Assembly: GCA_020047885.1 (NCBI GenBank)
Contig: JAIFNF010000067.1
Span: 1 to 18,765 of the forward strand
DNA: 18,765 nucleotides
Source: Gammaproteobacteria bacterium
Lineage (GTDB): Bacteria; Pseudomonadota; Gammaproteobacteria; Competibacterales; Competibacteraceae
Direction of reading: 5' to 3'
Part shown: positions 16,029 to 18,765 of the stretch, in pieces
Numbering within the stretch: position 1 is the first letter of the stretch
Layout: every line of letters starts with the position of its first letter
The notes under the pieces: model-generated
Databases searched by the model: none
Told to the model about the DNA's origin: nothing
What the model saw: the letters and a program-made list of their open reading frames with translations, nothing else
Made by a program: the position numbers and the translations under genes

Positions 16029-16767
16029 TCATCATGCCTGGACGAATCGCTGGCGCGACCGGCATCCCTTGGAAAAGCTGTTGCCTGCCTTGACGCTTCT
16101 GTTATTGACCTTGTTCCTGCCGCCACTGACCACCGGGCCGCTGGTGTTCATCAGCATGGCGCTGGCGACGGTGTGGGCCGCGGGCGTACCGGTGCGGGCG
16201 TTCGGCAGCGTCATGGCGGTTCCCGCCGCTTTTCTGCTGGCCGGTGCGCCGTTTCTGGCGATTTCCGTGAGTTTTGCCGACGGATTCAGTGTGCAGCTTG
16301 CCCCGACTGGCGCGTGGCTGGTGCTGGAAACCACAGTACGGGCGCTGGCGGCGGTGAGTTGTCTGGCCTTTTTGACCCTGACCACGCCGCTGACCGATTG
16401 GGCACCGTTGCTGCGGCGACTGGGAACGCCGGCCAGTGTGGTGGAGTTGATGTTGTTGATGTACCGACTGATTTTTGTGTTCGCCGAGCGGGCGTTGACC
16501 GGGCAGCAGGCACAAGCGGCGCGACTGGGTTATGCGCGCTTTGATCGGAGTCTGCATTCGACTGGCCTGCTGGCAGGTAATTTGTTCCAGCGGGCGCTGG
16601 ATCGGGCGCGGCGGTTGGATCGGGGCTTGGCAGCGCGGGGTTACACGGGTGAATTGCGGGTGTTGACCCCGGAGCGGCCGCTGTCATGGCCACATCTGGC
16701 GATGGCGATGACGCTGGTCGGGGGAATCGGCCTGCTGGGCGGGTTGCTGGCGCGTGGATGGCCATGA
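16015..16767 (+). CDS. cbiQ: CbiQ, transmembrane T component of the cobalt ECF transporter
   Basis: The 250-residue protein begins [25 protein letters not shown], typical of CbiQ, so the ATG at 16015 is chosen although the frame is open from 15769. Several hydrophobic helices follow. The cytoplasmic coupling helix region carries the ECF motif RARRLDRGLAARGYTG near residues 199-214, which contacts the ATPase. CbiQ transmits ATP hydrolysis by CbiO to the CbiM substrate subunit. It overlaps cbiN by 14 bases and cbiO by four. GGAA about eight bases before the ATG is a modest ribosome-binding site. Confidence 0.92.
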   Translation: MRAIDHHAWTNRWRDRHPLEKLLPALTLLLLTLFLPPLTTGPLVFISMALATVWAAGVPVRAFGSVMAVPAAFLLAGAPFLAISVSFADGFSVQLAPTGAWLVLETTVRALAAVSCLAFLTLTTPLTDWAPLLRRLGTPASVVELMLLMYRLIFVFAERALTGQQAQAARLGYARFDRSLHSTGLLAGNLFQRALDRARRLDRGLAARGYTGELRVLTPERPLSWPHLAMAMTLVGGIGLLGGLLARGWP

Positions 16768-17603
16768 CCGCACCGCTGTTGGCGGTGCACGGGCTGGAGT
16801 ATCGCTATCCGGGCGGTGTTGTCGCGCTGCACGATCTGCATTTGCAGATCCGCACGGGGCAGAAACTGGCCATTCTCGGCGCAAACGGCTCCGGCAAGAC
16901 CACGCTGCTGCTGCATTTGAATGGCACGTTCCGCCCGACGCACGGTGAAATCCGGATTGACGGTCAGCCTGCGGGCTATGGTCGTCAGGCGCTGAACGAC
17001 TGGCGGCGGCGGGTCGGGCTGGTGTTGCAAGAGCCGGATGATCAGTTGTTCGCCGCAACAGTGGAACAGGACATTTCATTTGGCCCGTTGAATCTGGGTC
17101 TGTCGGCAGCGGAGACCCGCGAGCGGGTGCGCGAGGCATTGGAAGCGTTGCGGATAGCCCCGCTGGCGCAACGGGCGACGCATACCCTCAGTTTCGGCCA
17201 GAAGAAACGGGCGGCCATTGCCGGGATAGTAGCGATGCGTCCGGAGGTGCTGGTGCTGGATGAACCGACCGCCGGTCTTGATCCCCATGGAGTAACGCAT
17301 TTACTCGGCGTCCTGCGGCAATTACACGAAGCCGGTGCTACGCTGGTCTTTTCCACTCATGATGTGGAACTGGCCTACACCTGGGCGGATGAAGTGGCAG
17401 TTTTCCACGAAGGCACGGTGCGGATTCAGGGCGAAACGACCGCCGTGCTGGGCAATCGGGAACTGTTGCATCAGGCGCGTTTGCGACCGCCGTTGCTGCT
17501 GGACGTAGCGCAGGCGCTCGGGGTTGACGGCGAAGCGCTCCCCCGAACCCGAGAGGCACTGTTGGAACTCACTACGCGCTGCGCATTACTCGCTACTCGC
17601 TAA
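16764..17603 (+). CDS. cbiO: CbiO, ATPase of the cobalt ECF transporter
   Basis: The 279-residue ABC ATPase has all the expected motifs. Walker A is GANGSGKTT (residues 39-47), the Q loop [11 protein letters not shown], the signature [13 protein letters not shown], Walker [13 protein letters not shown], and the switch His in [17 protein letters not shown] is the ECF-specific Q-loop form of CbiO/EcfA proteins. It energises Co2+ uptake through CbiQ. I prefer the ATG at 16764, which overlaps the cbiQ stop as ATGA; the ATG at 16758 would add two residues. The 3' end overlaps the oppositely oriented pdxA gene by 18 bases, so no terminator separates them. Confidence 0.95.
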   Translation: MTAPLLAVHGLEYRYPGGVVALHDLHLQIRTGQKLAILGANGSGKTTLLLHLNGTFRPTHGEIRIDGQPAGYGRQALNDWRRRVGLVLQEPDDQLFAATVEQDISFGPLNLGLSAAETRERVREALEALRIAPLAQRATHTLSFGQKKRAAIAGIVAMRPEVLVLDEPTAGLDPHGVTHLLGVLRQLHEAGATLVFSTHDVELAYTWADEVAVFHEGTVRIQGETTAVLGNRELLHQARLRPPLLLDVAQALGVDGEALPRTREALLELTTRCALLATR

Positions 17604-18623
17604 TCCCTGATAATTCGGCGCATAGTCCGCCGCCAGCCGGATTGCTTCCACCATGCTCAGGGGATTGGCCTGGCCAGAACCGGCCAGATTGAAAGCGGTG
17701 CCGTGATCGACCGAGGTGCGGATGAAAGGCAGGCCGATGGTGACCGCGATGGTGCGGTAGAAATCCACCATTTTGGTCGCGATGTGTCCCTGGTCGTGGT
17801 ACAGCGACAGCACGGCGTCAAAGGCACCTTCCCGCGCCAGATGGAAGACGGAATCGGCGGCGATGGGGCCGACGACATCGAGACCCAGCGCACGGGCGTC
17901 AGCGATGGCCGGTTCCAGTTCCTGGGTTTCCTGATGGCCGAACAGACCGTGTTCGCCGCAATGGGGATTGAGTCCGGCGACCGCCAGTCGTGTGCGGGAT
18001 ATGCCCAATGCCTTGAGCGCCCAGGCGCACCGCTGGAGATAGTCGAGAACCCGCTTGCGCGTGACCAGTTTAATCGCCCCCGCCAGGGGAACGTGTCGGC
18101 TGAGGAAGAAGACTTTCAGGTTAAACACCTGGAACAGGGTCAGTGGATCGGCGATGCCGGTCAGGCGGCCCAGCAGTTCGGTATGCCCGATATCGCGGAT
18201 ACCGGCGGCTTTGAGCGCTTCCTTGTTGATCGGCGTGGTGGCCAGTGCGTCGATACCGCCCGCCTGGCATAGTTCTACGGCCTTGACGATAAACTCATAG
18301 GCCGCCCGACCGGCTTGCGCCTGTGCCTGACCGAAAGGTGCCCAGCGGGCGTCGATGTTGGCCAAATCCACCAGATCGATGCCGCCGTGCTGGTAAACCC
18401 CGTCAGCCGGATCCGTCACGATGTGAATGTCCAGGTGAGTCAGCCCGGTAATCCGTAACGCCCGCCGCAGGGCGCTGGCCTCGCCGATGACCAGCGGGCG
18501 GGCGGTTTCATAAATCGCCGGTTGCGCCAGCGCCATGGCGACAATTTCCGGCCCAACGCCAGCAATATCGCCTAAGGGAATACCAATAAGACTACGGTGT
18601 GTTGCCGTTTTGCGAGTGACCAT
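17586..18623 (-). CDS. pdxA: PdxA-family dehydrogenase, closer to the PdxA2 branch
   Basis: The three metal-ligand His motifs of PdxA are present: [20 protein letters not shown] and [14 protein letters not shown], plus [19 protein letters not shown]. Family enzymes oxidise 4-hydroxythreonine 4-phosphate (PdxA, vitamin B6 synthesis) or 4-phospho-D-threonate or -erythronate (PdxA2). YHDQGHI and the N-terminal form [13 protein letters not shown] resemble PdxA2 more than PdxA (PGEPAGIGPD). Most relatives have GDPAG where this has GDIAG. No DUF1537 kinase, the usual PdxA2 partner, is in the window. I use the ATG at 18623, which gives [19 protein letters not shown] (345 residues); GGAAG sits unusually close. 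The frame stays open to the window edge, with another ATG at 18695, so a longer N-terminus cannot be excluded. Its left end converges on cbiO. Confidence 0.85.
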   Translation of the reverse strand: MVTRKTATHRSLIGIPLGDIAGVGPEIVAMALAQPAIYETARPLVIGEASALRRALRITGLTHLDIHIVTDPADGVYQHGGIDLVDLANIDARWAPFGQAQAQAGRAAYEFIVKAVELCQAGGIDALATTPINKEALKAAGIRDIGHTELLGRLTGIADPLTLFQVFNLKVFFLSRHVPLAGAIKLVTRKRVLDYLQRCAWALKALGISRTRLAVAGLNPHCGEHGLFGHQETQELEPAIADARALGLDVVGPIAADSVFHLAREGAFDAVLSLYHDQGHIATKMVDFYRTIAVTIGLPFIRTSVDHGTAFNLAGSGQANPLSMVEAIRLAADYAPNYQGLASSE

Positions 18624-18765
18624 CTTCCTGCTCTGACGTGGTTGGGCATGACCTTTCGTAGCATAAACCGCAATCCGTTGCATCAACCATGACATTTTAG
18701 GACACGGCTCATTTCCTGCTTCACTGAGGCCGGTTTCACCGGGGTGTTGCGACGGCTCGACTGAG
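18624..18765. other. Window-edge region without a supported gene
   Basis: The pdxA frame continues open to the edge on the minus strand, and an alternative minus frame could hold the last 26 codons of an upstream gene that stops near 18683. Neither shows a recognisable motif. No promoter or terminator is clear. Confidence 0.4.

Noticed and set aside
1..18765. CRISPR array, tRNA or rRNA genes
   Set aside because: No regularly spaced repeats, cloverleaf sequences or rRNA-like conserved blocks were seen on either strand.

Overview
This window looks like chromosomal DNA of a high-GC gammaproteobacterium. The evidence is the rppH-ptsP gene pair in its usual gammaproteobacterial order, a Bcr/CflA exporter, a YjgA/DarP-like protein, an E. 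coli YfhM-like alpha-2-macroglobulin and a B12-riboswitch-controlled cbiMNQO cobalt transporter. The genus cannot be fixed from the sequence alone. No rRNA, tRNA, CRISPR array, transposase or prophage gene was seen.

Left part (1-6050, all minus strand). A secreted protein with DUF4214-type repeats joined to an alpha/beta-hydrolase lipase domain runs off the left edge. Its reading frame breaks near 815-837, where a 7-bp direct repeat brackets an apparent 16-bp duplication. Next come a G/C-tract palindromic repeat, a DUF433/DUF5615 toxin-antitoxin pair, a second copy of the repeat, a UPF0104/LPG-synthase-type membrane protein and a Bcr/CflA drug exporter. After these lie a half-length DarP (DUF615) protein, a small coiled-coil ORF that appears frameshifted, and a ChpS/ChpB (MazEF-type) toxin-antitoxin pair. 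The small decayed or truncated genes, two TA modules and dispersed repeats mark this as the accessory, fluid side of the window.

Middle (6134-12258). A 1738-residue alpha-2-macroglobulin with an intact CLEQ thioester motif reads leftward from a promoter region shared with rppH, which reads rightward. The A2M is predicted to be a periplasmic protease trap. RppH (an mRNA 5'-pyrophosphohydrolase) is followed 43 bp later by ptsP (Enzyme I of the nitrogen-related phosphotransferase system).

Right part (14567-18765). A putative promoter, a cobalamin riboswitch and a ribosome-binding-site hairpin precede the overlapping genes cbiM, cbiN, cbiQ and cbiO. Together they form one B12-repressed ECF-type cobalt importer. 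A PdxA-family dehydrogenase, closer in its motifs to the PdxA2 branch, converges on cbiO and overlaps its 3' end.

No wholly new multi-gene system is demonstrable. The best leads are the DUF4214-lipase fusion with its duplication-type frameshift, the truncated DarP and frameshifted small-ORF neighbourhood, the paired TA modules near palindromic repeats, and the expression platform of the riboswitch.
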